From assembly GCF_000688295.1 (NCBI RefSeq), contig NZ_JHZF01000011.1:590288-654287 (forward strand): a DNA stretch of 64,000 nt. The letters run 5' to 3'. The position numbers and the translations under genes are program-made. The first letter of the stretch is position 1. Each line of letters opens with the position of its first letter. The notes beneath the pieces are model-generated. The model was given only the letters and a program-made list of their open reading frames with translations. It was not told the origin of the DNA and searched no databases. Below are positions 53,969-63,445 of the stretch, piece after piece. This DNA is from Pseudooceanicola nanhaiensis DSM 18065. GTDB lineage: Bacteria; Pseudomonadota; Alphaproteobacteria; Rhodobacterales; Rhodobacteraceae.

Positions 53969-54946
53969 ATGAAACGCCTGATTTCGGCGAGCGCGCTCGC
54001 CATCCTTGTCGGCGGCGTGGCACATGCCGAGACGCTGAAGCTGTCGCACCAATGGTCCGAGGGCGATGTCCGCCACAAGGTCGCGCAGATGGTGGCGGAC
54101 GAGGTGAAAGCCGCCGATGTCGACCTCGACATCCAGATCTACCCCAACCAGACGCTCTTCAAGGCGCGCGAGCAATACACGCCGCTGAGCCGCGGACAGC
54201 TCGACATGACGATCTTCCCGCTCTCCTACGCGGGCGGACAGCAGCCGGCCTACAACCTGACGCTCATGCCGGGGCTGGTGAAGAACCACGACCACGCCGC
54301 GCGGCTCTCGGCCTCGCCCTTCATGGAGGACATCGAGGAGATCATGGCCGGCGACGACGTGAAGACGCTGGTGCATGGCTACCTCGCGGGCGGCTTCGGC
54401 TCGAACAAGGGCTGCATCACCGGGCCCGAGGACGTGCAGGGCGTGACGATCCGCGCCGCGGGCTCGAGCTTCGAGCAGATGCTGGCCGGGGCAGGGGCCT
54501 CGATCTCGTCCATGGCCTCGTCCGAGATCTACTCGGCGCTCCAGACCGGGGTGCTCGATGCGACGAACACCTCGTCCGAGAGCTTCCTGAGCTATCGCCT
54601 CTATGAGCAGCTCAAGTGCTACACCCCCGCGGGCGACACCGCGCTGTGGTTCATGTACCAGCCGCTTCTCATCAACAAGACGACCTTCGACAACCTGACC
54701 CCCGAGCAGCAGCAGGCGCTGACCGACGCCTCCGCCAAGGCGGAAGCCTGGTATCTCGAGCAGGCCAAGGAGGGCGACGCGGTCACCACCAAGGCCTTCG
54801 CCGACGCGGGCGTGGAGATCGCCGAGATGACGCAGGAGGATTTCGACGCCTGGCGCGAGCTGGCGAAGACGACTTCCTACCCGGCCTTCGTCGAAGAGGT
54901 GCCGAACGGGCAGGAACTGCTCGACGCGGCGCTGAGCGTCGAATGA
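53969..54946 (+). CDS. matP: TRAP transporter substrate-binding protein (MatP-like, DctP family)
   Basis: A 325-residue periplasmic solute-binding protein. The start is MKRLISAS behind a gggaggaac site, with a signal peptide to about Ala24 (VGGVAHA). DctP features are TLKLSHQWSEGD, YPNQTLFKAREQYTPL and the conserved Arg in VTIRAAGSSFEQML. The product operates with the two membrane subunits and likely binds malonate, given the downstream malonyl-CoA genes. The stop overlaps the next gene (ATGA). Confidence 0.9.
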   Translation: MKRLISASALAILVGGVAHAETLKLSHQWSEGDVRHKVAQMVADEVKAADVDLDIQIYPNQTLFKAREQYTPLSRGQLDMTIFPLSYAGGQQPAYNLTLMPGLVKNHDHAARLSASPFMEDIEEIMAGDDVKTLVHGYLAGGFGSNKGCITGPEDVQGVTIRAAGSSFEQMLAGAGASISSMASSEIYSALQTGVLDATNTSSESFLSYRLYEQLKCYTPAGDTALWFMYQPLLINKTTFDNLTPEQQQALTDASAKAEAWYLEQAKEGDAVTTKAFADAGVEIAEMTQEDFDAWRELAKTTSYPAFVEEVPNGQELLDAALSVE

Positions 54947-55512
54947 CCCATACGCCCGCCCCCTCGGAGGCGGGCGCCACCTACCGCCCGCCGCTGGTGC
55001 TTCGCGCATTGACGGCGGTGTCGGTGGGCTTCGGCGTCGTCGCGGCCTTCATGATCCTCGCCGCCGTGCTGGTGACCTGCCACATGATCTTCGTGCGCAG
55101 CGTGCTCGGCCAGTCCACCATCTGGCAGACCGAGGCGGTGATCTACCTCGTCATCGGCGCGACCCTGCTGGGCCTCGCCTACGTGCAGAAGCTGCGCGGG
55201 CATGTCGGCGTCGACCTGCTGCCGGGCCTGCTGCCGGTGCCCGCGCGCCGGGTGCTCGCCGTGATCGTCACCGCGCTGACCATCGCCATGGCGGCGACGA
55301 TGCTCTGGTACGGCTGGGAGATGTTCCACCTTGCCTGGGAGCGGAACTGGACGTCGGAATCCGTGTGGAAGTTCCCGCTCTGGATCTCCTATCTCGCGAT
55401 GCCGCTCGGCTTCGGCCTCTACCTCATGCAATTGCTGGTCGACCTCTGGATCGCGGCCTTCGCGCCGCCCGGGGCTCTGCCCGAAGTTCACCCGGAACGG
55501 AGCCTGGACTGA
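54943..55512 (+). CDS. matQ: TRAP transporter small membrane subunit (DctQ family)
   Basis: 189 residues, four helices (VVAAFMILAAVLVTCHMIF, AVIYLVIGATLLGLAYVQK, VLAVIVTALTIAMAATMLW, MPLGFGLYLMQLLVDLW). It has the DctQ signature IWQTEAVIYLVIGATLLG. It overlaps matP by 4 bp and the following DctM gene by 1 bp (TGATG), so the three are coupled. Confidence 0.9.
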   Translation: MTHTPAPSEAGATYRPPLVLRALTAVSVGFGVVAAFMILAAVLVTCHMIFVRSVLGQSTIWQTEAVIYLVIGATLLGLAYVQKLRGHVGVDLLPGLLPVPARRVLAVIVTALTIAMAATMLWYGWEMFHLAWERNWTSESVWKFPLWISYLAMPLGFGLYLMQLLVDLWIAAFAPPGALPEVHPERSLD

Positions 55513-56831
55513 TGGATCCCCTCGTTATCGGTGGCATCGTCGCGCTCGTGACGGTGATCGTCCTCTTCTCCGGCGTCTCGGTGGCGATCGGGCTCTTGCT
55601 GGTCGCGACGCTCTTTCTGTGGATCTTCGACGGGCCCCGGTCGCTGACCGCGCTGCCCGAGCTCTTCTACGCCGAGCTCAATTCCTTCGCGCTCCTGTCG
55701 ATCCCGATGTTCATCATCATGGGCGCCTCCATCGCCTCGACCCGGGCCGGACCCGACCTCTACGAGGCCCTGGAGCGCTGGCTCACCCGGGTGCCCGGGG
55801 GGCTTCTGGTCTCGAACCTCGGCGCCTGCGCACTCTTCGCCGCGATGTCGGGATCGTCCCCGGCCACCTGCGCGGCCATCGGCAAGATGGGCATCCCCGA
55901 GATGCGCCGCCGCGGCTACCCGGCCGAGGTCGCGGCGGGCTCGATCGCGGCGGGCGGCACGCTGGGCATCCTGATCCCGCCCTCTGTCACCATGATCGTC
56001 TACGGCATCGCGACCGAGACCTCGATCGGGCGGCTCTTCCTTGCGGGGGTGATCCCGGGGCTGCTGCTGACGCTGCTGTTCATCGCCTGGGCGATCTTCG
56101 ACACCTGGCGCCGCGGCGCGGCCTCCTCGGTCCTGTCGGGCGTGACCTATTCCTGGCGCGAGAAGTTCGAGATGCTGCCGCGGGTGATCCCGTTCCTGCT
56201 GATCATCGTCGGCGTGCTCGTCGCGCTCTACGGCGGGGTCGCCACGCCGTCCGAGACGGCGGCGGTCGGGGCGATGCTGTGCCTGCTGGCGGCGGTGCTG
56301 ATCTACCGGATGTTCTCCTACCGCGACTTCTGGGTCGTGCTCAGGGACTCGACCCGCGAGTCGGTGATGATCCTCTTCATCATCGGGGCGGCGGGGGTGT
56401 TCTCCTTCATGCTGTCCTCGCTCTTCGTCACCCAGTCCGTCGCCCAGTGGATCGGCGCGCTCGAGGTGAACCGCTGGGTGCTGATGGGAATCATCAATCT
56501 CTTCCTGCTGGTCGCGGGCTTCTTCCTGCCGCCGGTGGCGGTCATCCTCATGTCGGCGCCCATCCTGCTGCCGATCATCACCGCGGCGGGCTTCGATCCC
56601 TACTGGTTCGCCGTGATCCTGACGATCAACATGGAGATCGGGTTGATAACCCCGCCCGTCGGCCTCAACCTCTACGTCATCAACGGCATCGCGCCGGACA
56701 TCAGGCTGAAGCAGGTGCTTCTCGGATCGCTCCCCTTCGTCGGCTGCATGATCCTCGCGATCGTCATTCTCTGTCTCTTCCCCGGCCTGGCGACATGGTT
56801 GCCGACCGCGGTCATGGGAGTCGCGCTATGA
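55512..56831 (+). CDS. matM: TRAP transporter large permease (DctM family)
   Basis: A 439-residue permease with 12–13 helices and the DctM landmarks FFMLSIPMF-like FALLSIPMFIIMGASIA, SGSSPATCAAIGKMGIPEM, GTLGILIPPSVTMIVYG and ITPPVGLNLYVI. It moves the substrate with Na+. The stop overlaps the malonyl-CoA decarboxylase start by 4 bp, tying transport to catabolism in one transcript. Confidence 0.93.
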   Translation: MDPLVIGGIVALVTVIVLFSGVSVAIGLLLVATLFLWIFDGPRSLTALPELFYAELNSFALLSIPMFIIMGASIASTRAGPDLYEALERWLTRVPGGLLVSNLGACALFAAMSGSSPATCAAIGKMGIPEMRRRGYPAEVAAGSIAAGGTLGILIPPSVTMIVYGIATETSIGRLFLAGVIPGLLLTLLFIAWAIFDTWRRGAASSVLSGVTYSWREKFEMLPRVIPFLLIIVGVLVALYGGVATPSETAAVGAMLCLLAAVLIYRMFSYRDFWVVLRDSTRESVMILFIIGAAGVFSFMLSSLFVTQSVAQWIGALEVNRWVLMGIINLFLLVAGFFLPPVAVILMSAPILLPIITAAGFDPYWFAVILTINMEIGLITPPVGLNLYVINGIAPDIRLKQVLLGSLPFVGCMILAIVILCLFPGLATWLPTAVMGVAL

Positions 56832-58066
56832 GCCTTCTGTCCGACGTCCTCGCCACGCTCTTCGCCCGCCAGTCGAGAAAAGCCCTGCCGCCCCCGTCCG
56901 AGCGGACCACGCAGGAGCTGATCGGCGACATCCTGTCGACGCAGGGCGAGATCTCGGGCCTGACGGCGGCGGCGCAGCTGCTCGACCGGTTCGCGCAGAT
57001 GGGCGATGACGAGAAGCTCGCCTTCTTCGACCATCTCGCCGGCGATCTGGGGATCGAGCCTGCAAAGGTGCGCGCCGCGCTCGACGCTTTCGAGGCCGAC
57101 CCGTCGGCGGCGCATTACCGCAGGTTCCTCGCCTCGGCCGAACCCGCCCGGCAGGAGCTGGCGCGCCGCCTCAACCGGGTGCCGGGGGCCACGACGCAGC
57201 TGGTGGAGATGCGGGCGGACCTGCTCCGCCTGATCCCGCGCAGCGACGCGCGAGCGCGGATCGACCTCGATTTCCGGCACCTCTTCGCCTCGTGGTTCAA
57301 CCGCGGCTTCCTGGTCCTGCGCCCGATCAGCTGGGAAAGCCCGGCGGCGATCCTCGAGAAGATCATCGCCTACGAGGCGGTCCACGCGATCGACAGCTGG
57401 GAGGACCTGCGCCGCAGGGTCGAACCCGCGGACCGGCGCTGTTTCGCCTTCTTCCATCCCGCGATGCCCGACGAGCCGCTGATCTTCGTCGAGGTGGCGC
57501 TGACCAAGGGCACGCCCGGATCCGTCCAGAAGCTGCTGGCCGAGGACCGGCAGGCGCTCTCGGCGCAGGAGGCGGACACGGCGGTGTTCTATTCGATCTC
57601 GAACTGCCAGGCGGGGCTCGCGGGGATCTCCTTCGGCAATTCGCTGATCAAGCAGGTGGCCGAGGACCTCTCGGCCGAACTGCCCAACCTCGAGACCTTC
57701 GTCACCCTCTCGCCGATCCCGACGCTCGCTGCCTGGATGAAGGAAGAGGGGATCGACCCCGCGAAGCTCGATGCGGAGGCGCTGAAGGCCACCGCGGCGC
57801 GCTTCCTCTTGACGGCGAAGCGTGCCGACGGCATGCCCTATGATCCCGTGACCCGGTTCCATCTGGGCAACGGGGCCTATGTCCACGCGGTCCATGCCGG
57901 GGCGGATACCTCGCCCAAGGGGATGGCCGAGAGCGCGGGGGCGATGGTCAATTACCGCTACGATCCCGACGCTTTCGTCGAGAACCACGAGAAGTTTGCC
58001 GGTGCGCAGGAGGTCGTCGCCTCGCGCGAGGTCCGCGCCCTGGTCCCGCCGCCCGCCGCGGCCTGA
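56828..58066 (+). CDS. matA: Malonyl-CoA decarboxylase
   Basis: Converts malonyl-CoA to acetyl-CoA. 412 residues, all-helical N-terminal domain then an acetyltransferase-like catalytic domain. It has the conserved CFAFFHPAMPDEPLIFVEVALTKG, the Ser/Glu/His region TVFYSISNCQAGLAGISFGN, and FVTLSPIPTLAAWM. The catalytic His is in TRFHLGNGAYVHAVH near the C-terminus. It is between the transporter and matB, as in matA–matB operons. Confidence 0.94.
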   Translation: MSLLSDVLATLFARQSRKALPPPSERTTQELIGDILSTQGEISGLTAAAQLLDRFAQMGDDEKLAFFDHLAGDLGIEPAKVRAALDAFEADPSAAHYRRFLASAEPARQELARRLNRVPGATTQLVEMRADLLRLIPRSDARARIDLDFRHLFASWFNRGFLVLRPISWESPAAILEKIIAYEAVHAIDSWEDLRRRVEPADRRCFAFFHPAMPDEPLIFVEVALTKGTPGSVQKLLAEDRQALSAQEADTAVFYSISNCQAGLAGISFGNSLIKQVAEDLSAELPNLETFVTLSPIPTLAAWMKEEGIDPAKLDAEALKATAARFLLTAKRADGMPYDPVTRFHLGNGAYVHAVHAGADTSPKGMAESAGAMVNYRYDPDAFVENHEKFAGAQEVVASREVRALVPPPAAA

Positions 58067-58079
58067 AGGAGAACGCCAT

Positions 58080-59585
58080 ATGCCAAACCCCCTCTACGAC
58101 CGGATGTTCGCGCCGCTCGCCACCCGCGAGGACGCGCTGCTGATCCTGCGCGACGGGACCCGCGTCTCCGGTCAGGCGTTCCTCGCGACGGCGGCGCGGA
58201 CGGCCCATGCGCTGACGGCGGCAGGGCTGAAACCCGGCGACCGGCTGGCGGTGCAGGTCGAGAAATCCCCCGAGGCGCTGGCCCTCTATGCCGCCTGCGT
58301 CGCGGCGGGCGTGGTCTTCCTGCCGCTGAACACGGCCTACACGGCCTCGGAGCTGGAGTATTTCATCACCGACAGCGCGGCCGGCGCGGTGGTCTGCGGC
58401 ACCGGCGCCGAGGCGACCGTCAAGGGCATCGCCTCGGTCCCCGTGCTGACGCTGGACGCGGACGGGACGGGCAGCCTGACCGAGGCCGCCGCCGGGCAGC
58501 CGGACAGGTTCGATCCGGTGGACCGCGAGGCCGAGGACCTGGCCGCACTGCTCTATACCTCGGGCACCACGGGCCGGTCCAAGGGCGCGATGCTCAGCCA
58601 GACGAACCTTCTGTCGAACGCCGAGGCGCTGGTCGACCTGTGGCGCTTCACGGCCGACGACGTGCTGCTGCACGTCCTGCCGATCTTCCACACCCACGGG
58701 CTTTTCGTGGCCTCGCACGTGGTGCTCGCCGCGGGCGGCTCGATGGTCTTCCTGCCCAAGTTCGACGCGGCCGAGGCGCTGGACTGGCTGCCGCGGGTGA
58801 CCACGATGATGGGCGTGCCCACCTTCTACACGCGCCTTCTGGCCGAGCCCGGCTTCGGCCGCGAGACCTGCGCCAACATGCGGCTCTTCACCTCGGGCTC
58901 CGCGCCGCTCCTGGCCGAGACGCACCGCGAGTTCGAGGCCCGCACCGGGCATCGCATCCTCGAGCGCTACGGCATGACCGAAACCAACATGAACACCTCG
59001 AACCCCTATGACGGCGAGCGGCGCGCGGGCACCGTGGGCTTCCCGCTGCCGGGCGTCGAGCTGAAGATCACCGACCCCGAGACCGGCGAGACGCTGGACG
59101 ACGGCGCATCCGGCATGATCGAGGTGCGCGGGCCCAACGTCTTCCAGGGCTATTGGCAGATGCCCGAGAAGACCGCGGCCGAACTGCGCGAGGACGGCTT
59201 CTTCATCACCGGCGACATCGGCATGATCGACCCGGACGGCTACGTGCACATCGTCGGCCGCGCCAAGGACCTGATCATCTCGGGCGGTTACAACATCTAC
59301 CCGAAGGAGATCGAGCTGATCCTCGACGAACAGCCCGGCGTTCTGGAAAGCGCGGTGATCGGCGTGCCGCACCCCGATTTCGGCGAGGGCGTCGTGGCGG
59401 TGCTGGTCGCTGCGCCGGGGCAGACGATCGATTGCGACGCGGTGCGCGCGGCCGCGGGCGAGAGGCTGGCGAAGTTCAAGCAGCCGAAGGCGCTCGAGGT
59501 CGTCGAGGAGCTGCCGCGGAACACGATGGGCAAGGTGCAGAAGAACCTGCTGCGCGACCAGTTCGCGGGTGCCTTCACCGGCTGA
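58080..59585 (+). CDS. matB: Malonyl-CoA synthetase
   Basis: ATP-dependent ligation of malonate to CoA. 501 residues of the acyl-CoA synthetase superfamily: P-loop LLYTSGTTGRSKGAMLS, YGMTETNMNTSNPYDGERR with Arg residues that recognise the second carboxylate in MatB enzymes, GFFITGDIGMIDPDG, SGGYNIYPKEIE, and the catalytic Lys in NTMGKVQK at the end. It has an aaggagaacgcc ribosome site. It completes the set transport → activation → decarboxylation. Confidence 0.95.
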   Translation: MPNPLYDRMFAPLATREDALLILRDGTRVSGQAFLATAARTAHALTAAGLKPGDRLAVQVEKSPEALALYAACVAAGVVFLPLNTAYTASELEYFITDSAAGAVVCGTGAEATVKGIASVPVLTLDADGTGSLTEAAAGQPDRFDPVDREAEDLAALLYTSGTTGRSKGAMLSQTNLLSNAEALVDLWRFTADDVLLHVLPIFHTHGLFVASHVVLAAGGSMVFLPKFDAAEALDWLPRVTTMMGVPTFYTRLLAEPGFGRETCANMRLFTSGSAPLLAETHREFEARTGHRILERYGMTETNMNTSNPYDGERRAGTVGFPLPGVELKITDPETGETLDDGASGMIEVRGPNVFQGYWQMPEKTAAELREDGFFITGDIGMIDPDGYVHIVGRAKDLIISGGYNIYPKEIELILDEQPGVLESAVIGVPHPDFGEGVVAVLVAAPGQTIDCDAVRAAAGERLAKFKQPKALEVVEELPRNTMGKVQKNLLRDQFAGAFTG

Positions 59586-59672
59586 TCCCGGAGACCGCGG
59601 GCAGGGCGGGCCGCCGTCTCTGCCCGGGCCGGGCCCCTTTACCTCGGCGCCTCGGCGGGGTTCTCTCTGGCG

Positions 59673-61040
59673 ATGCGCTGGCTGATCCATCTTTCCTTAC
59701 TCCTGTCGCCAGGGATGGCCGCGGCCCACGCCTCGGAGCAGGGCTTCGTGCTGCTGCTGCCGACCGATCTCTACATCGCGGGCGGGGTGGCGGCCGTGGC
59801 GCTGACGGTGCTGCTGGTGGCGGCCGTGCCGGACCGGGCCGCCCGGCGCCTGTTCCGGCCCGTCCCGCTCTGGCCTGCCGCGCGCAGGCGCCGTGGCGGC
59901 TGGCCCAGCCTGCTGTCGGCGCTTTGGCTCTGGTGGCTGATCTGGCGCGGGCTGAGCGGATCGCAGGACCCCACGGTCAACCCTTTGCCCCTGGTGATCT
60001 GGACGGCGGTCTGGCTGTGTCTCGTGATCGCGCAGGCGCTGGTCGGCGACCTCTGGCGCGCGCTCAATCCTTGGACCGGGCTCTGGGCCCGGCTGGGCCG
60101 GCCGCGCCCGCTGCAGTATCCGCGCGCGCTCGGGCATTGGCCGGCGCTGCTCGGCCTCTTCGCGATCGCGGGCTTCCTGCTGGCCGACCCCGCCCCGGCC
60201 CGGCCCGAGCGGCTGGCGCTGGCGGCGGGCGGATACTGGGCGCTCAACATGGCCGGCACGCTGGCCTTCGGGCCGCGCTGGCTGCTCTCGGCCGAGGCGC
60301 TGACGGTGCTGATGCGGGCCTATTCCGGCCTCGCGCTGCCGGGGCGATGGCGGGGGCGTCGGGCCATCGGCCTGTCCGGGTGGCGCCACCTCGCGCGGGC
60401 CGACCCGCCGATGGCGCTGGCCCTCTTCATGGTCGCGATGCTGGCCGCGGGCAGTTTCGACGGGCTGAACGAGACCTTCTGGTGGCTCGCCCGGCTCGGC
60501 GTGAACCCGCTGGAGTTTCCCGGCCGCTCGGCCGTGGTGCTGCCGACGCTCGCGGGGCTGGCGCTGGCCTGGGCGGGGCTTGCCGCGCTCTTCGCCGCGA
60601 GCCTGCACGCGGGCGCCATCCTGGCCGAGGACGCGCGCCCGACGCCGGGACTTCTGCGCGCCTTCGCGCCGACGCTGCTGCCGATCGCCTTCGCCTACCA
60701 TTTCGCCCATTACCTTCCCGCCATGCTGGTCGAGGGGCAGTACCTTCTGCTCATGCTGAACGATCCGGCGGGGACCGGCGCGAACCTTCTGGGGCTGGCC
60801 GGGATGCAGGTCACGACCGGCATCTTCAACAGCCGCGATACGGTCCGGGTGATCTGGCTTACCCAGGCCGGGGCCGTCGTCCTCGGGCACGTGGTGGCGA
60901 TCCTGATGGCCCATGTCCGCGCGCTCGCGCATTTCGCGACACCGCGCCAGGCGCTCCTCAGCCAGGTGCCGCTGGCGCTCTTCATGGTGCTTTACACGCT
61001 TTTCGGGCTCTGGCTGCTGGCCGCGCCGCGCGGGGCCTGA
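59673..61040 (+). CDS. Polytopic membrane protein, function unknown
   Basis: 455 residues with a signal-like N-terminus (MRWLIHLSLLLSPGMAAAHASEQGFVLLLPT) and about ten further helices. The C-terminus has FAYHFAHYLPAMLVEGQYL, with His residues in a membrane-facing pattern, and GIFNSRDTVRVIW. Proteins of this look are, as I recall, sometimes called fenitrothion hydrolase in databases, with little functional support. It follows matB by 87 bp on the same strand and may be transcribed with it, though a role in malonate use is not shown. Confidence 0.6.
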   Translation: MRWLIHLSLLLSPGMAAAHASEQGFVLLLPTDLYIAGGVAAVALTVLLVAAVPDRAARRLFRPVPLWPAARRRRGGWPSLLSALWLWWLIWRGLSGSQDPTVNPLPLVIWTAVWLCLVIAQALVGDLWRALNPWTGLWARLGRPRPLQYPRALGHWPALLGLFAIAGFLLADPAPARPERLALAAGGYWALNMAGTLAFGPRWLLSAEALTVLMRAYSGLALPGRWRGRRAIGLSGWRHLARADPPMALALFMVAMLAAGSFDGLNETFWWLARLGVNPLEFPGRSAVVLPTLAGLALAWAGLAALFAASLHAGAILAEDARPTPGLLRAFAPTLLPIAFAYHFAHYLPAMLVEGQYLLLMLNDPAGTGANLLGLAGMQVTTGIFNSRDTVRVIWLTQAGAVVLGHVVAILMAHVRALAHFATPRQALLSQVPLALFMVLYTLFGLWLLAAPRGA

Positions 61041-61134
61041 CGGCGGGGCAATTCGCTGGACAACCGTCTGAAGCGACGACAGACTCTCCCGACCCTCGCC
61101 TGCAGGGATTGTCCGATCAACAGGGGATGACATC

Positions 61135-62424
61135 ATGTCGAAGTCCGACCACCCGCAATCGAGCTCCCGCCGCGCCGCATTGAAGACGCTGGGCGCCGCC
61201 GGGGCGGCCGCCACTCTGCCGCTCTGGGCGCGCTATACCCATGCGCAGACCGCCGCGCCGATCCGCATCGGCTTCCAGAAGCACGCGACCGGCATCGGCG
61301 CCGCCTATGGTCGCTGGTACGACCGGACGAGCCAGGCCGCGGTGGCCAAGATCAACGGGGAGGGGGGAATCAACGGGCGGATGATCGAGCTGGTCACCGA
61401 GGACGACGGCACCGATCCCAAGCGCGGCGCCGAGGTGATCGAGAAATTCGCCAACCAGTCGAAGTGCGACATCGCCTTCGGCACGCTGTTCTCCCATGTC
61501 GTGATCGGCTCCGCCCCCCGTGCGGGCGAACTGAAGCTGCCCTACTTCGTGGTCTCCGAAGGGCATCACGTCGCGAGCGGCATGCTGAACCGCTGGACGC
61601 TGCAGCCGGGGATCACGGATGTGAAATCGCAGGTGCAGGCGATGGCGCCCTTCATCACCGACACGCTCGGCAAGAAGGTCACGATGATCTATCCCGATTA
61701 CGGGTTCGGCTACGATCACCGCGACAACCTCGTCCCCGCAGTCCAGGCGGCGGGCGGAGAGATCGTGGCCCAGATCGCGATCCCGCCGACCGAGACCTCC
61801 TTCACCAAGTACTTCCCGCAGATCCCGCGCGAGACCGAGGTGATCTATCACGTGATGGTCGGGCCGGCCGTGCTGACCTTCGTCAAGGAGATGGGCGAAT
61901 TCTTCGGCCCCTCGCGCCCCGAGATCTTCGGCTTCATCGACAGTCTCGAGGCGGTCGACCTTGCCTCGCCGGGGCTGGACTTCCTCGAAGGCACCTATTT
62001 CTGGGAGGGGATGCCGCGTTACCTGCAGGCGGATGCCCCGGCCTACGTGACCGCCTACCGCGACGCGGTCGGCATCGACGCCAACGGGGCCAGCACCTCG
62101 GACCCGAAGGACGTCTCGACCGCGGCGCACATGTTCGGATGCTGGGAAACGCTGCACATCATCAAGGCGGGGATGGAGGCCGCGGGCTACAGCTCGACCG
62201 CCGACCGGCAGGCGCTGGTCGAGGCGGTCGAGGCGATGACCGAGATGCCCGCCGGCGCGGCGCATCCGCAGGGCGACAAGCTCTTCAACGGCAGGACGCA
62301 CCAGGTCTTCGGGCCGCAATACATCTCGAAGGTCGAGAGTGGGAAGCTGAACGTCACCCATGTCGCGCCGATCGAGGACACGCTCTACCCGGACGAGGTC
62401 GATTACACCACGCAGAGCTTCTGA
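61135..62424 (+). CDS. ABC transporter substrate-binding protein, branched-chain/amide type
   Basis: A 429-residue periplasmic protein. The N-terminus SSSRRAALKTLGAAGAAATLP is a twin-arginine signal peptide. The mature part has the LivK/AmiC-like two-lobe fold (IRIGFQKHATGIGA, AVAKINGEGGINGRMIELV, DYGFGYDHRDNL, KYFPQIPRETEVIYH). It likely binds an amino acid, urea or short amide. Its two permease genes follow after a GC-rich hairpin. Secretion by Tat would need TatC, whose gene is at the other end of this window. Confidence 0.88.
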   Translation: MSKSDHPQSSSRRAALKTLGAAGAAATLPLWARYTHAQTAAPIRIGFQKHATGIGAAYGRWYDRTSQAAVAKINGEGGINGRMIELVTEDDGTDPKRGAEVIEKFANQSKCDIAFGTLFSHVVIGSAPRAGELKLPYFVVSEGHHVASGMLNRWTLQPGITDVKSQVQAMAPFITDTLGKKVTMIYPDYGFGYDHRDNLVPAVQAAGGEIVAQIAIPPTETSFTKYFPQIPRETEVIYHVMVGPAVLTFVKEMGEFFGPSRPEIFGFIDSLEAVDLASPGLDFLEGTYFWEGMPRYLQADAPAYVTAYRDAVGIDANGASTSDPKDVSTAAHMFGCWETLHIIKAGMEAAGYSSTADRQALVEAVEAMTEMPAGAAHPQGDKLFNGRTHQVFGPQYISKVESGKLNVTHVAPIEDTLYPDEVDYTTQSF

Positions 62425-62442
62425 TCCGCGCCGAGACGCGCA

Positions 62443-62474
62443 GCCGCCCGGACCGGGCTCCGGGACCGGGCGGC
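62443..62474 (+). terminator. GC-rich hairpin after the binding-protein gene
   Basis: A near-continuous stem gccgcccgg/ccgggcggc with inner ccgg/ccgg pairs, 19 bp past the stop, followed by ttgagactttccc with a short T run. Partial termination here would give more binding protein than permease, a common arrangement in ABC operons. Confidence 0.6.
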
Positions 62475-62518
62475 TTGAGACTTTCCCTGAAGACATCCGC
62501 GCAACCACCTGAGGTGTC

Positions 62519-63445
62519 ATGGATTTCGGCCCCCACCTGATGCTCGCCCTGCTGGAAGGCGCGGTCCTGGCCGCGGTCCTGGCGCTGATGGCCTCGGGCC
62601 TCAGCCTCGTCTTCGGGGTGATGCGCGTGGTCAATGTCGCGCATGGCGAATTCTACATGCTGGGCGCGGTGGTCGCCTGGGCGGTGGCCGATCTCGTGGG
62701 CGGCGGGCCGGCCGTCGGCTTCATCGCGGCGCTGATCCTCGCGCCGCTCATCGTCGGCGGGCTGGCGGCGGCCGCGGACATGACGATCCTGAAACGGATC
62801 GACTACGACCCCGAGCGCACGATCGTGGCCACCATCGGCCTGCTCTACGTCATCCAGCAGCTCACCCTGATGGGATATGGACCCGAGGCGCGGCCGGTGG
62901 CGCCGCCCTTCAACACCCGCATCGCGCTGCCCTGGATCGAATGGGGCGCGGGCGGGCCCTCGGTCTATTTCCCGTGGGGCCTCTCGACGACCAGCTACAA
63001 GCTCTTCGTGATCGGGGCCGCCGCCGCCCTGATCCTCGCCATCCGGCTGGTGCTGCTGCACAGCAAGGCGGGTCTCGTGATGCGGGCCACGCAGCTCGAC
63101 AGCGAGATGGCGACGGCCTTCGGCATCCCGGTCGAGCGGGTCTATGCCGCCGTCTTCGGGGTCGGCGCGGGGCTCGCCGCGCTGGCCGGGGTGCTGATCG
63201 TGCCGATCCAGCAGGCGCATTACCTGATGGGCGGCGAGGCGCTGCTGCTGAGCTTCATCGTCGTCATCATCGGCGGCCTGGGCAGCCTGACGGGCACCAT
63301 CGTGGCGGCGGTGCTGATCGGGATGTCGGACGGGATCATCTCGGTCTTCTTCTCGCCGACGCTTGCCAAGATCCTCGCGACCCTGCTGGTGGCGCTGGTG
63401 CTGGTCTTCCGGCCGCAGGGGCTGTTCGGGGCGCGCGAGAGATGA
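62519..63445 (+). CDS. livH: ABC transporter permease, LivH type
   Basis: 308 residues, about eight helices. Typical LivH blocks are ALMASGLSLVFGVMRVVNVAHG, MRATQLDSEMATAFGIPVERV and FIVVIIGGLGSLTGTIV. It pairs with the overlapping LivM-type gene. The stop overlaps the next start by 4 bp. Confidence 0.94.
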   Translation: MDFGPHLMLALLEGAVLAAVLALMASGLSLVFGVMRVVNVAHGEFYMLGAVVAWAVADLVGGGPAVGFIAALILAPLIVGGLAAAADMTILKRIDYDPERTIVATIGLLYVIQQLTLMGYGPEARPVAPPFNTRIALPWIEWGAGGPSVYFPWGLSTTSYKLFVIGAAAALILAIRLVLLHSKAGLVMRATQLDSEMATAFGIPVERVYAAVFGVGAGLAALAGVLIVPIQQAHYLMGGEALLLSFIVVIIGGLGSLTGTIVAAVLIGMSDGIISVFFSPTLAKILATLLVALVLVFRPQGLFGARER

